This document shows, piece by piece, positions 12,301 to 21,745 of a DNA stretch of 64,000 bases (position 1 is its first letter; each line of letters begins with the position of its first letter). Source of the stretch: Ditylenchus dipsaci. Lineage: Eukaryota > Nematoda > Chromadorea > Rhabditida > Anguinidae. The notes beneath the pieces are model-generated. The model saw only the letters and a list, made by a program, of their open reading frames with translations, did not search any database and was not told the DNA's origin. Position numbers and translations under genes: made by a program. Where the stretch lies: positions 124,001 through 188,000 of the forward strand of contig SADC01000039.1 in NCBI GenBank assembly GCA_004194705.1, written 5' to 3'.

Positions 12301-13517
12301 CCTTTTTGAGCTACTGAGGCCATTTCAGGTTGATTTAGGGTGTTTGGGAACATAAACATTGATTTAGGGCGATATATCCATTTAAGCCAAGTAGCGCCGT
12401 GTTTTTCATAGCTCGAAAACAGACAGAGATGTCACAAGTTGATTTTGTAATATTATATTCGACGTGTTAGCATTTGTGTTGTATGTGATCTTAACTAAGT
12501 AGAACATAGGGCAACCGGACAAACCGTTGTCCGGTTGCCGAACATAGTGATATTTTGTGTATTAAGCTTTTCTATTCTTGTCTAGATGACTTCCAGAAAG
12601 TATTTTTAGTATTTTTGACGCCGAGAAATTTTTTTTAGATTGTATTCAAAACGTGTCAGCAAGGAATAAATATCGAAAATTGCAAAGAAGTTGTCTCGTA
12701 AAAACAGCTTTTCGATAAAATTTTTAACACAATAAAATATAATCATTTTCAATACAGTCAAACCTCTATATAACGGCACCCCTAGGGACCACAAAAAGTG
12801 CCGTTATATAGAAGGTGCCCTTATATAGAGGGTTTACTTTGACTGAATTTTAGTATAACCCGACCAAATTGGTCTTATTTTGGGTGCCGTTATGTAGAGG
12901 ATGCCGTTATATAGAGGTTTGACTGTAATAAAATTTTCACCGTTTACTATCCGAATTTTCACTTTTTATTGATTATTGACCTTAAAACCTATTTGACTAT
13001 TTATTGTGCTTGTGGTGTATTGTCCAAATCTGTGTAGTTTTTCAATAATAAAATTTTACTATTATTGCATTATAAATATATTGCATTATAGATTGGTCAA
13101 AAATTTGTTAATTATATACAAGTTTAAGTTCGGACAACACCAATCAGTATTCAAACGGGGGTGATGCATTTTCTGCTGGAACAGGAGCTCTTAAGCTCAC
13201 TTCTTTTGTTGGCCAAGAAGAAAGCAGTGTGCCTAATTCAGAAGCAGCAACTAAAGTGTTGCATGCCAACGATATGGGCACTAAACAGGCAAGGGCAATC
13301 ATGGACTACGAACCCATGAATCCGAATGAACTGGCAGTCAAACAAAATGACGTAAAGCTATTTACATACTAAAGACTCTTATGCGGATTGATCAGTCATA
13401 CATATTTTGCAGATAATAATTGTCTACCGACTTCCGGGTTTCGACACAGATTTCGTTATGGCTGAAAAGGGGGGCAAAAGAGGAAGGATTCCACTAACCT
13501 ATCTGGAAATTATTTAA
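3317..13517 (+). CDS. SH3GLB: endophilin-B (BAR and SH3 domain protein), 12 coding exons
   Basis: Membrane-curving BAR protein of the endophilin-B family (Bif-1), acting on intracellular membranes. Exons: 3317-3382 (ATG at 3320), 3655-3796, 3857-3942, 3991-4013, 4064-4086, 9355-9488, 9535-9627, 10203-10292, 11094-11212, 13123-13351, 13413-13517. Coding length totals 1107 nt with every phase matching, giving 368 residues, close to the usual length for the family. Residues 1-250 form the N-BAR domain, with an amphipathic N-terminus (MDFNFKKLANDASGFF) and family blocks such as LLQRADKT, SYLQPNP, FGPSTPYG, RRFLEGDMKTI and RLDLDACKSRLKKAK. The last 65 residues are an SH3 domain (ARAIMDYEP; GRIPLTYLEII). 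A splice acceptor lies three bases before the ATG, so at least one 5' untranslated exon lies upstream. Two exons are only 23 nt, and intron 3 is a 48-nt GC-AG intron. Intron 5 carries the hAT transposon. Family assignment is firm; whether B1 or B2 is not. Confidence 0.93.
3943..3990 (+). other. 48-nt GC-AG intron
   Basis: The exon ends GGACAG and the intron starts gcaagc and ends tttcag. Only this junction keeps HLGQAMLDAGNEFGP in frame. A second GC-AG intron is at 18331-18373. Confidence 0.75.
4446..7812. mobile_element. hAT transposon with perfect 8-bp target duplication
   Basis: The element is 3367 bp. Termini are CAGTGTTTCCGAAAATAACC on the left and its inverse GTTAGTTTCGGAAACACTG on the right. 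The duplicated target CCTGGGTC stands at 4438-4445 and 7813-7820, eight of eight bases, which is the hAT signature. Arrays of the CCTACACCTACACTAACAC type lie below both ends (4465-4690; 7625-7795 inverted), the kind of subterminal repeats that hAT transposases bind. It sits in intron 5 of endophilin-B in the opposite orientation and encodes a transposase. Confidence 0.93.
5010..7444 (-). CDS. hAT transposase with BED zinc finger, split into several exons
   Basis: Cut-and-paste transposase of the hAT superfamily. From the N-terminus on the minus strand: a BED-type finger (cysteines in ARCSECGKVYTR at about 7320; HWRSVH in the next segment, start 7253); a block with CSLTCDVWTDKSMKHAYLGY (about 6790-6840); KVVTDGASNMANAF (about 6520-6570), the hAT catalytic-core motif; TALDPNNACRL (about 5590); and a C-terminal dimerisation segment EVLSIPATSSPIERIFSQAG ending at a stop at 5010-5012. 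Segments are separated by short intron-like gaps with GT-AG borders. No stop was seen inside the conserved blocks, but the junctions around 6940-7150 were not resolved. With the exact target duplication this suggests a young, possibly autonomous copy. Start chosen at MSSSPSIGKE; a splice acceptor lies just upstream. Confidence 0.85.
7863..8155. mobile_element. head-to-head pair of tRNA-like repeats (palindrome)
   Basis: 7863-7953 reads as a tRNA-like unit: A box TGGCGCAGTGCGTAAGTGC (7872-7890) and B box GGTTCAATCCC (7931-7941). The same unit follows in inverse orientation at 8060-8155. About 100 bp of further inverted sequence lies between them. A-to-B spacing is wider than in a normal tRNA because of a T-rich insert. 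This could be a tRNA-derived SINE fold-back. Confidence 0.55.
8640..9030. repeat. diverged palindrome with TTGGTTTCTAACAAAAC core
   Basis: The inner hairpin (8893-8974) has arms CAACTTGGTTTCTAACAAAA and the inverse. The same hairpin is found at 28535-28615, 28775-28855 and, diverged, 37008-37085. Outer arms here include AAATGGCCAT on both sides. Confidence 0.5.
9249..9276. repeat. solo end of a CTCGATA-type MITE
   Basis: TGTATCGAGCATCGACTGTA matches the right end of the TA-flanked family, but no left partner was found nearby. Probably a truncated copy. Confidence 0.4.
9730..10117. mobile_element. near-perfect 388-bp palindromic MITE, word ACGTACG
   Basis: It runs from CAGTCGACGCTCGATACAAC to GTTGTATCGAGCGTCGACTG with TA outside each end. 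The two halves are so alike that opposite strands give the same short reading frame. It lies in the endophilin intron 7. The high arm identity points to recent formation or gene conversion between arms. Confidence 0.85.
10352..10808. mobile_element. palindromic MITE, word AAGATAC
   Basis: The left end is CAGTCGACGCTTTATATAAG and the right end CATATAGAGCGTCGACTG, with TA at each side. Arms are about 200 bp with an internal GGTAAAA spacer near 10620-10640. It lies in the endophilin intron 8, only 230 bp from the previous element. Confidence 0.8.
12050..12200. repeat. fragment of dispersed repeat with GTAAGTGCGCGCATCTCT
   Basis: AGTCTTGCTCGG.. followed by GGTAAGTGCGCGC and ATCTCTGACCAACCAAGCCC. 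The same order of phrases recurs near 44760-44820 and 55790-55860, and the second phrase is seen inverted near 59615. The phrase contains a splice-donor-like GGTAAGT, so it can imitate an exon end. Confidence 0.5.
12510..12539. repeat. perfect short hairpin
   Basis: GGCAACCGGACAA, four loop bases ACCG, then TTGTCCGGTTGCC: 13 perfectly paired positions, rare for this AT-rich background. It lies in the last long endophilin intron. No function can be assigned. Confidence 0.6.
12755..12925. mobile_element. palindromic MITE, word ACGGCACC
   Basis: CAGTCAAACCTCTATATAAC to GTTATATAGAGGTTTGACTG, TA-flanked. GCCGTTATATAGAG is repeated inside the right arm. Same class as 1030-1199 but with CTCTATATAA in place of CTCGATAAG. 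Confidence 0.75.
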
Positions 13518-13693
13518 AGTGTGGTTTGAAATGTGTCTTTTTGTATTCTGGAGTAATAATCTGTATTAATTGATCTCATCTCGTTGACTGTGCTGATATA
13601 CTTTTCAAAAAATGTTTTTCTATATGACAGTGTTCTAGTCAAAATTGATCACTAGAAATTGACTACGCATGGTTCTTAAGATTTTCATCATTG

Positions 13694-13699
13694 AATAAA
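13694..13699 (+). promoter_or_regulatory. probable polyadenylation signal of endophilin-B
   Basis: AATAAA about 180 bp after the endophilin stop codon, the first such hexamer close to the end of the gene. Confidence 0.4.
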
Positions 13700-13864
13700 A
13701 AAGATTTAATAATCATAGTGAACAATTATGGATTATTTGCAAAAGTTGTTTTCACTAACATTTAAAACCAGCTAAACAGGCTTAGGTAGATTTATAGAAC
13801 TTTCAGAGCTTTGAACCCAAGAAAAGTAAACCCCTAATTTGTTCTCACTGAAAATTATGAGTTA

Positions 13865-15037
13865 CCGTATTTCCTCTATTAGAAGCCCCGGGCTTCTATT
13901 TTATGGATGGCCTCCAGGGGGGGCTTATATTAGAGGGGGGCTTGTATTAGAGGGGGGGCCTTTATTTTTGAACTCGCCGCGCCGAAGGCGCGGAAAAAAT
14001 TTTAGTCATAATTTTTTTACGCCACCCTCTGATCGCTTCTAATTTTCCACATAACATTGTTGAAACAGCGTTTAAACATCAAAAGCACTTATTCTATATT
14101 CATAGTTTACCCACTGTTTCTCTCGGAGGCGTTCTACCTAAATTTATTTTGGGCGTATTGGAATTTCGCAGCATATCTTAATTTTTCAGCGAATTTTGTT
14201 TTACCTTTTCTATTAGTTTACATATACTTTTTCTGAAAGTATTGACACCATTATGTAGCTAAATTCTCATTTAGAGTAATAACTTTGCCGAATGTCTGAG
14301 AATAGCCTCTGGATGGCCAAGGCCAAACCACATGGGGGGATCAAGCGAAAATTGTGTTTTCACATTATATATCAAAGAAATTCCTATAAAAAATTGAGTC
14401 GTTCTGCGTTTACAGAATTTCGGAATTTGTCCTAGACAAAGGTTATGGCTTATTAAAAGTGTTCGAATTTCTCGACTCACCCTGTAATTTTCAAAAAAAG
14501 GTTAGAAAATCAAAAATAAAAAAGCGAGACAAAAATTTGCTGCGAAATTAAGATAATTTTCTGCGAAATATCGTTATGCCTTCTTTTTATCTGACCTATG
14601 CTGCCGACTTATTTTCTTGTTCCTCAAACGTAAACCGACGTCACTTTGTATCGTTTGTTGCTGATTTTCTGCCGATGATTACTGCGTAAAGCAATTTTTT
14701 AAACCAACAAAATGCCCGCTAAAATAGCACTCGATGTAGTTTTTGCTTTGAAATTCACTCATTCACAAGTATTCCAGCGATCCACTTCGAAAGATGTGAT
14801 AGGCAAATACATAAAGGCACTCTTTGTATCTTTTACCACGTTTAGCAGCACCTGTTTATCTAAAAAATATTTGATTAAGGGGTTTATATAAAAGGGGGCT
14901 TATATTTTCAGGATACCCACTAGAGGGGGGGGGCTTATATTAGAGGGGGGCTTTTATATTTTGGATGACCTCCAGAGGGGGCTTATATTAGAGGGGGGGC
15001 TTATAATAGGAGGGGGCTTCTATTAGAGGAAATACGG
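13865..15037. mobile_element. TA-flanked MITE of the CCGTATTTCCTCT family, word AAGCCCC
   Basis: It starts CCGTATTTCCTCTATTAGAA and ends TTCTATTAGAGGAAATACGG with TA outside. Subterminal blocks GGGGGGCTTATATTAGAGGG are iterated at both ends (13910-13960; 14890-15020). No intact transposase was seen in the 1.17-kb interior. Confidence 0.75.
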
Positions 15038-15703
15038 TATCTAGCTGTATACTTCCAAAAATTATGAGTTCGTTAACCATGTTCAGGCTTAGAGAGCTCA
15101 TACTCTTTCGGGTGGGGAGGGGGCGGGGTGTTGTACTTGGTGTGCTGTCCATTGAGAGGCCTGGGTTATGCAAAACGCAAAAAACAGCGCAAAAAAATTT
15201 TCAAAGTTTGATTGTCTTTCACTTCTGTCAATAGCATTAATTTGAAGAAGAATATAATTCATTATATTTGAATAGTAGAAATCAATTTCTGTTTTGCATG
15301 TCTTTCAAAATAAAAATTTTGAAAAAAACCATTGGGAGGACCCTATTGTATTTTTTTTCGAGGGTTGTGAAAAACACATATAGAGCCAAATGGTTTATAT
15401 TTGATTCATATTTTTTTAAATTGAAATTTTTTTTACTTAAAGACGCGCCGAAACTTCCTCCACAAGTTTTCTCGTATGACCTCTAGTGAAAAAATTGCTC
15501 GAAATGTAGATAAATCAATTAAAATAAGTGGTCGATTTGAAGTTGCGGCACTGGTTGTTGCCCCTAGTTTTTTCAGCTTAAGCTTATTTAGTGTTTATTT
15601 TTCAATTTTTACCGAATTTTTATTAACAAAAAACAAAGAAATCAATATGTGATCAGTTTAACACATATTTATCCACATGTGTGTTTATATTTCACATTTA
15701 TTG

Positions 15704-18700
15704 TTAACGAATAGGTGGTAAGCCACTAAAAAATCTCTCAAATCCATTAGCTATTCCGGTTTCTGTGTTCAAAGCACTCGATGTAGGCTGTTGCTGCTGT
15801 TGGTAGTAAGTAGGCTGTTGTTGTTGCTGGTAATAAGTTTGTTGTTGAGCCTGTTGAGCAGCTACAGCTCTAGCGTATGAAGATTGCTGTTGAGGATTAT
15901 AATAGACAGCTGGCTGTGGCTGATGGTGTTGCCCTCGACTAGTTGTACTGCCACTATTGCCATCCACTTGGTCTGAGCCTGAAGAAGTTTGTAGGCGTCC
16001 TATAAAATAAAATTAAATTTCAATTAAGCCTTATTTACGCAAAAGATGGCTCGCGGTGACATATAACTTTCTGAGCTCTAAACCAAAATATGGGCGGGTT
16101 TTACGAGCTATTCATGAAAATTTGCGTATAAAAAGTTGTTGGTAAAAAACGTTGAGGGGTCAACGGGGGTCAACATTTGCCAAAATTTTTTATAGACAAG
16201 ATCTCAAATTTCTGTTAATGCTATCCTGTAGAGCTCAAAAAGTTTACTGGCGGTCCTAAATATCAGATTTGGCACTTTCTCCTCAATGAATTAATATTTT
16301 AGAATTTTTAAAAAATGACCCCTCAACCCACCTATACTTATGGCCATTCGAAGAATTTTGCTTCGTTTCAGATAATGCAATGGAATATTTACAATAAATG
16401 TTATAGGCCAGGTTTAAGAGGAAATTACATACCAGCATAGTCATTGTCGGAAGAGGAAGCGAAAGAGTGGAAAGACTTGTGCTGACTTTGACTGCAAGTG
16501 CACAGACACTGTCCATTTATTGTCACCCCTGAAACCAAAATAGATCACAGAAGCACCCATAAATAACCTTATACCTGGAGTAATTGTGGCTATAGAAGAT
16601 ACTGAAACTGGGTCTTCAGAAAGTTGAAAAGCTGGTTCAGCAGCAGCCGTACGTTCACTTTGTTTAAACCGAAATTCAGGCTGGGTAGGCATAGGAAAAT
16701 CTTCTGGTATAACACCATTACTCAAATCCACAATAGCGGTGTATAGTTTAGCAACGTTGGTGTGCTTCATACATTCCAAAATCTAAAATACATTTTTTGA
16801 TTTTGAGAGAAAAATGGCATTTGAGTAGTACAGTCTACTCTCGATAAACTGGCACCCGTGGAGACCAGCCTGGGGTGCCAGTTTATCGAGGGTGCCAGTT
16901 TATTGGAGTGCCAGTTTAACGAGAGTAAACTGTATGTATATTTATACATATAACACCTCTCTATTTAGGTTTTCTATATATCTGAATCGATAAATCACCC
17001 GTTTTTCTGAGTCGGATTTTGTCCCTTCTTTCACAACTGTAAAATTTCTCGGATGATATTCTAAGCCTGAGCCAGATATACGAGAAATTCTACAGTTGAA
17101 AACGGGGCAAAGCAGACTGAGAAAAATGGGTGTTTTTCTGAGTCAGTAAAAAAGCGTGAAATTTTTTTGGCTAAAATTTGATTTAAAAGCCAAAAGTCAG
17201 AAATAAAAAAGTCAGTGCGTTTTATATGCTAATTTTTATTTATTTATATATATATATATATGCGTATATATATATATATGCGTTTATTTTTATGGAACGG
17301 ACCCGATTATCTTCACAGATTCTCAAGGATCTGAAAAGTCGGTTGAGGTGATAGATGGACCCTTGAAGGAGGCGAAACAAGAAATGATGGGTTTCATTTA
17401 CTTTAAACGTGTACCATTATTATTCACTTCAGTTTCAGAAAACTTTTTTCTATTCAATGATGGTAAAAAGGTTGCAACAAAAACTCTGGACGGATTTTGG
17501 AGAGTATACCGTATTTTTTCTAATTGCCGCACATGTGCGCTTATTTTTCAATCACCCGAAAACCGGAAATTTTTGAATTCGATCTCGAGATTTTCGGGTG
17601 CTCAACCAAGATCTGAAAAGTGGAATCGGTAGAGCTCGTGGGAGTTAAGAAAACGTATCAAACAGCTGATCAACATATTTACTCTGCCCCGAGATATAAG
17701 TCCTCAAAGTTGGGGGTGTGCGGTTATTAGAGACTGTGCGGCAATTAAAAAAAATACGGTATACGAAGGTACAGTTCTTTTTCTAATTACTTTTGATCAT
17801 TTAAATTTGATTATTTTTCCGCTATCTTTGATTAAACTCTGAAGTATTTATTCGAGTAATTTAAAAAATTCAACCTTAAAATCTATACCCAAAATGTCGA
17901 CATAGTGATTTTCAAGAATTTTTTCCGGAAACTTATAAAATGATTTTCAGAAATCGAGTGGAGCCAAGAATTACTATTGCTCGGCTTGCGATAGTTGCAG
18001 AGCTTCTTCATGCCGATACTCCGACTTTTCGGAGTTTTCGCTTCCTTCTTTGTCTTTGAACAATGAGAATCAACCGGTATTTGATGGAGATGAGCACAGA
18101 GCAGGTTGTGTTGGTCGTCCACTCGATCAAGTAAAAAGCCAGAGAGTATTACCTTCTATCCAGTGGTATTTTTCAGTAGATTCGCTTTTTTAAATAAAAT
18201 TAAAATATAATCCTCAAGGGTAATGGTGAAATTTATGCCTGAATATGGAAAAAAACCATGGCATCCGCGAGCTCAAATAGCTTTAAATGCATCACCTAAC
18301 AACATTCAGAGATTCGGCAATGTAGTTAAGGCAAGAGCTATTACAAAACACAACAAAAAACTTTTCATTTTAGGGAGAATCACATGGGACTGCTTGCTTA
18401 ATAATTGCCATGTCCACTGCAAGGAAAGCTAAATTTTCGATAATCTATTGCGGAATCAGTGGGGACAATGTGAATAATGCTCAAGATGGTAGTGTGGCGT
18501 GGAGTAATCGGATGTCAGTACATTTAAAATCCAAGTTGTTTGCCGACTTCAAAGAGATCGGCTTCGTCAAACTATTGGAAGGGGCACCAGCAGATAAAAT
18601 TCGAAAATGGGAATGGTATAAAATATTTAATTTAGTAAGACGACAACAAGACTTATTTTCAGGGGAATGGTATACTCTAAGAGTAAAATTTTTACTTATT

Positions 18701-21307
18701 TCATGTAAGAGATTATTATATTTAATTTCCAGACCTAATTGACAAAAGAGTGACGGAATATTTTGAAGACTACCCTAGTAATGATGACTATTCCCTCAAT
18801 CTTCTAAACTCTGAATACCCATTCAAAGACTTGAATATTGCCTCATTCTCCATAGAACAAGCCAACGAATATCTAGACGAAGCTATTGCTAGAGCTGTTA
18901 ATGCTTTGAAAGATACAGTGCCTATTTGGAGAGAAATAAAACAATAGTTAGATATGTTTGTACGGTTTGCGTCACGACAAAATTTTATCACCATGTTGTA
19001 GCGCAGCTCAAGAGCTACAAAACCCATATTACAGAATGATTTTTGAAAATCTGAGTATTGAGATATGGCCTTTTGGAAAAAATCATTTTCTTGAAAAAAT
19101 TATTTATAGGGGGGGGGGGGCGTGGGGCAAGATTATTATGGTTAAGAAGCCAGTCCCATTGGCTTTGCATGGTCCTCAGGTAGACCTCTATGACTTCCCC
19201 GGCAGGGTGCCGTTGATTGAGAAACCGAAAATATTACTTCAGACTGCATGCGAGTGTCAAACTCTTCTCTTGCATTGCAAACACACGACCGAATTCTGGA
19301 GTTGTCCCCTTTATGACAGTCCGTTTGCACTCGAACACTGCAAATCTTCACAAGTTATTTTAATATTTTTGCAAGTAGTACAGTTCACCTTTGAATGCAC
19401 GAGCGCAACGCTCTATCTCTATTCTGGACCATTTGCTGAAATTCATTATCCTCGTCCAATGAACGTCTATAACAGGTAAGGTCTTCGGTAGACAGCATAC
19501 AGGAAGTGTTCAAATTGTTGCTAAAATAGGAAGAAAAACCTAAAGAAGTTACAAATGTAAACATATGCCTTACACACGAGGATTTGAAGAGTCTACTATC
19601 CGGCTGATACCACCTCCAAAAACACGAGTCACAAGATCCTAAAAATAATAAAAATAAAAATATTTGATTGTTAATTGTATTCCTTACTTTAACTAAACAG
19701 GCTTCCTGAGGGTTAAGCGACGCTTTAACAGATACAGTTTCAGGCAAACCCCACAAACGGTCTGCAAACTCGGTTGAGTAGATAGCTCGAGCATATATGG
19801 CATCTTCTAAATAAAAAAAGTTTTATTTCGTAAAAAAATTATTTATAGGGGGGGGGGCGTGGGGCAAGATTATTATGGTTAAGAAGCCAGTCCCATTGGC
19901 TTTGCATGGTCCTCAGGTAGACCTCTATGACTTGCCCGGCAGGGTGCCGTTGGTTGAGAAACCGGCGAAAATACAGCTTTACTGAATGGATCGATAGTTT
20001 AGGAAAATTGAAATAAATATAGTTAAAACTTGATTTCCTGACCCTTAAAATTAAGAGTTTTGATTGGAATAAACGTCTAATTTAAGTATTTTAAAATTTC
20101 ACAGTCAAACTCAAGGCAATTGACCTAACTGTATAGCTATGCAATATTGAGCCACAAAATAGTTTTTTTTCAGATAATGATGTTTTTAAGATTTTAAAAA
20201 ATAAAAAATAATGTCTGAAAGTGACTACTTACCATTAAGGCGGATTTCGATTCGGTTAATTAAGGCAGCCCCTTGATTATGGACATCGTTAAATTGTTAT
20301 TATTTCGAATTATTAATTTTAAATAATAATTTTTTAAAGAGCCCCAAATAATTCCAATTAATTCCTCTACAGTTTTTGGTCATAGTAGTATAGGCCTCAG
20401 TCAGTGAACTTATTAAAAAAATAGATAGGGTGTGCACCTAGTGCAGAGCTTTCAAACGTCCTTTATTTAAAGATTTGTCCTTTATTTGGGACTGCAAAAT
20501 TTTAAAAATTTTAAGATCTCACGTCAAAATCTTAATTTCTGGCACTTAAAGCCCAACAAGCACTGCATAAAATGGCACTTTTTGACCAAATGTTCTTTAT
20601 TTTATAAGAAATGTCTTTTATTTTAAAATTTTGATTTGGAAGCCCTGACCTAGTGTGATTTGAACTCGTGATCTGAGAGATGCTCATATGAAGTTCCCCC
20701 TTAATTTTTTTTAAAAAGATTCAAAAAATTTCTAAATGTCATATTAGTCCACAAAAGTCACACCTCAAATATGGTTTTCATACTGATCGCGATTCTATTT
20801 TTTTTATTTTTTTACGGTAAAAAGTGAAAATGTAACCATCAACAGAAGCTTTGTTTTGCCCTGGAGGAACAGAAGTGCTGCTTGCTGGCTTATCATTATT
20901 ACCACTACTTAAACATTGCTCCAATTGGGATTGATAGTTTCTCACTGTAGGCGATGACACACTCTGATTGGTTTCTTAAAAATATGAGTTTTGGAGAAAA
21001 TTGTGGGTATTTCTGTGGTTATTAATAGTTAAAAACATATTTTTAAGATTCGTACCTGTAGTAGGTTTTCTAACAGCGCGTAAAGATTGGCCAAAGCAGT
21101 CCTCAAAGGCTATTCTCTCTTGAACACATCTGTTTAGTTTTGTATTTGAATTTGAAAAATATTTAAAAATGATTTAATTTACGGTGTCTTTGTGAAGCAA
21201 TTTCGAAAAGCCACTGTTTTGACGTCTTGAATTTGCCGCTCAAATTCTTCTACCAATATTCCACATCTTTGAACTTGGTCTGCACAAGGAGACTGGGCTT
21301 GTAAAAT
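15704..21307 (-). CDS. unrecognised protein: paired cysteines, Gln/Tyr-rich C-terminus, 11 exons
   Basis: Not recognised. Exons in transcript order: 21307-21183, 21129-21056, 20974-20816, 20271-20233, 19806-19688, 19638-19574, 19520-19389, 19337-19238, 16782-16575, 16528-16433, 15999-15704. All phases agree and the total is 1413 nt (470 residues plus stop), which supports the model. The N-terminal end is open: no ATG was placed upstream of 21307. The first 280 residues are helical-looking with spaced cysteines (for example CADQVQRC, CVQERIAFEDC, CLCTC later), then a Ser/Thr/Pro stretch, then a low-complexity tail with TYYQQQQQPTYYQQQQQ and a short end FERFFSGLPPIR. The cysteines suggest a disulphide-bonded or metal-binding region; the Gln/Tyr tail resembles disordered tails of scaffold proteins. 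Both are inference. The intron between 16783 and 19237 contains another gene on the opposite strand. Confidence 0.7.
16831..16932. mobile_element. short palindromic MITE, word ACTGGCACC
   Basis: CAGTCTACTCTCGATAAACT to the inverse ending GAGAGTAAACTG, TA-flanked, 102 bp. It begins 49 bp upstream (on the gene strand) of an exon of the cysteine-rich gene, next to its splice acceptor. Confidence 0.7.
17241..17281. repeat. TA microsatellite
   Basis: Two runs of (TA)n separated by TGCGTA. Confidence 0.8.
17319..18947 (+). CDS. unrecognised protein nested in an intron of the opposite gene (5' end missing)
   Basis: Not recognised. Exons 17319-17503, 17951-18165, 18219-18330, 18374-18615, 18663-18682 and 18733-18947 (TAG stop) join in phase; the last five total 804 nt. 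Notable signs: a 20-nt microexon, a 43-nt GC-AG intron (18331-18373), and a family-ii MITE (17509-17759) sitting five bases inside the first intron. The product, about 329 residues as seen, has KNYYCSACDSCRASSC, a four-cysteine cluster that may bind metal; a central block GKKPWHPRAQIALNASPNN; and an acidic C-terminus ending TVPIWREIKQ. Earlier exons and the start codon were not found. The whole gene lies in the 16783-19237 intron of the minus-strand gene. Confidence 0.62.
17509..17759. mobile_element. CCGTATTTTTTCTAATTGCCGCAC MITE (full copy)
   Basis: Starts CCGTATTTTTTCTAATTGCC and ends GGCAATTAAAAAAAATACGG, TA outside both ends. The same subfamily begins again at 63828 at the right edge, with nearly identical sequence. 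Confidence 0.75.
18331..18373 (+). other. 43-nt GC-AG intron
   Basis: Exon end GTTAAG, intron gcaaga ... ttttag. Reading VVKGESHGTACL across it is open, whereas reading through gives no consistent frame with the next exon. Confidence 0.6.
18975..19104. repeat. fragment of mariner-like palindrome interior
   Basis: TTGTAGCGCAGCTCAAGAGC and GAGATATGGCC match the interior of the elements at 35782-36571 and 48247-49012. Confidence 0.5.
19093..19236 (-). pseudogene. plakin/spectrin-repeat-like exon fragment, copy 1
   Basis: On the minus strand this reads HPAGEVIEVYLRTMQSQWDW followed by LL, which fits the spectrin-repeat pattern of plakins/spectraplakins (HP...I..Y...QW.WLL). No splice acceptor precedes it and no stop or start frames it, so it is not an exon of the host gene. 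It is repeated at 19832-19978, about 740 bp away, together with flanking AAAAAATTATTTATAGGGGG. Confidence 0.5.
19832..19978 (-). pseudogene. plakin/spectrin-repeat-like exon fragment, copy 2
   Basis: Almost identical to 19093-19236, in the same orientation; the difference E to Q (HPAGQVIEVYLRTMQSQWDW) is conservative. Lies in the intron between exons 4 and 5 of the cysteine-rich gene. Probably a host exon carried by a repeat. Confidence 0.5.
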
Positions 21308-21479
21308 CTATAAACTTGCAGTAACCATTTTTACATTTTATTATAAACTTTTCATAAATATATATGGCACCCGATAAATTTTTTTTGTTTCTAATTGAGA
21401 AAACTCTGGTGGTAGTCCTTGTTTAATCAGTCGAAAGGATTACAATTTTGCCAATTGTCTTCTAAATGTTCTGATTTTA

Positions 21480-21665
21480 GAAGGCCCTTTGTCAGAAATT
21501 TACCTGATTGTTGAGATATGGCTTTTTGAAAAAAACCAATTTCTTCAAAAAATGACTTGAAGCCAAGTTTTTTTTAAAATTTTCGGGCTTTGGTCATTTT
21601 TGCAAGAAATCGATGTTTTCAAAAAGCCATATCTCAACAATTGAATATATTTCGGACAAGGGGGG
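21480..21665. repeat. palindrome with GAGATATGGCTTTTTGAAAA arms
   Basis: TGTTGAGATATGGCTTTTTG at about 21512 is inverted at about 21620-21640. Related in wording to the mariner-like palindrome family. Confidence 0.45.
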
Positions 21666-21745
21666 AGGACACCAAAAGTTTTTAAATTTCATTGGGTAAT
21701 AAATGAAAGCAAGGGGACCATGGCTAAAAATTCAAAAACAATATA

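Noticed and set aside
20430..20690. Possible further tRNA-like module (TTGAACTCGTGATCTGAGAG)
   Set aside because: B-box match is poor and no A box at suitable distance; a similar weak match is at 45680.
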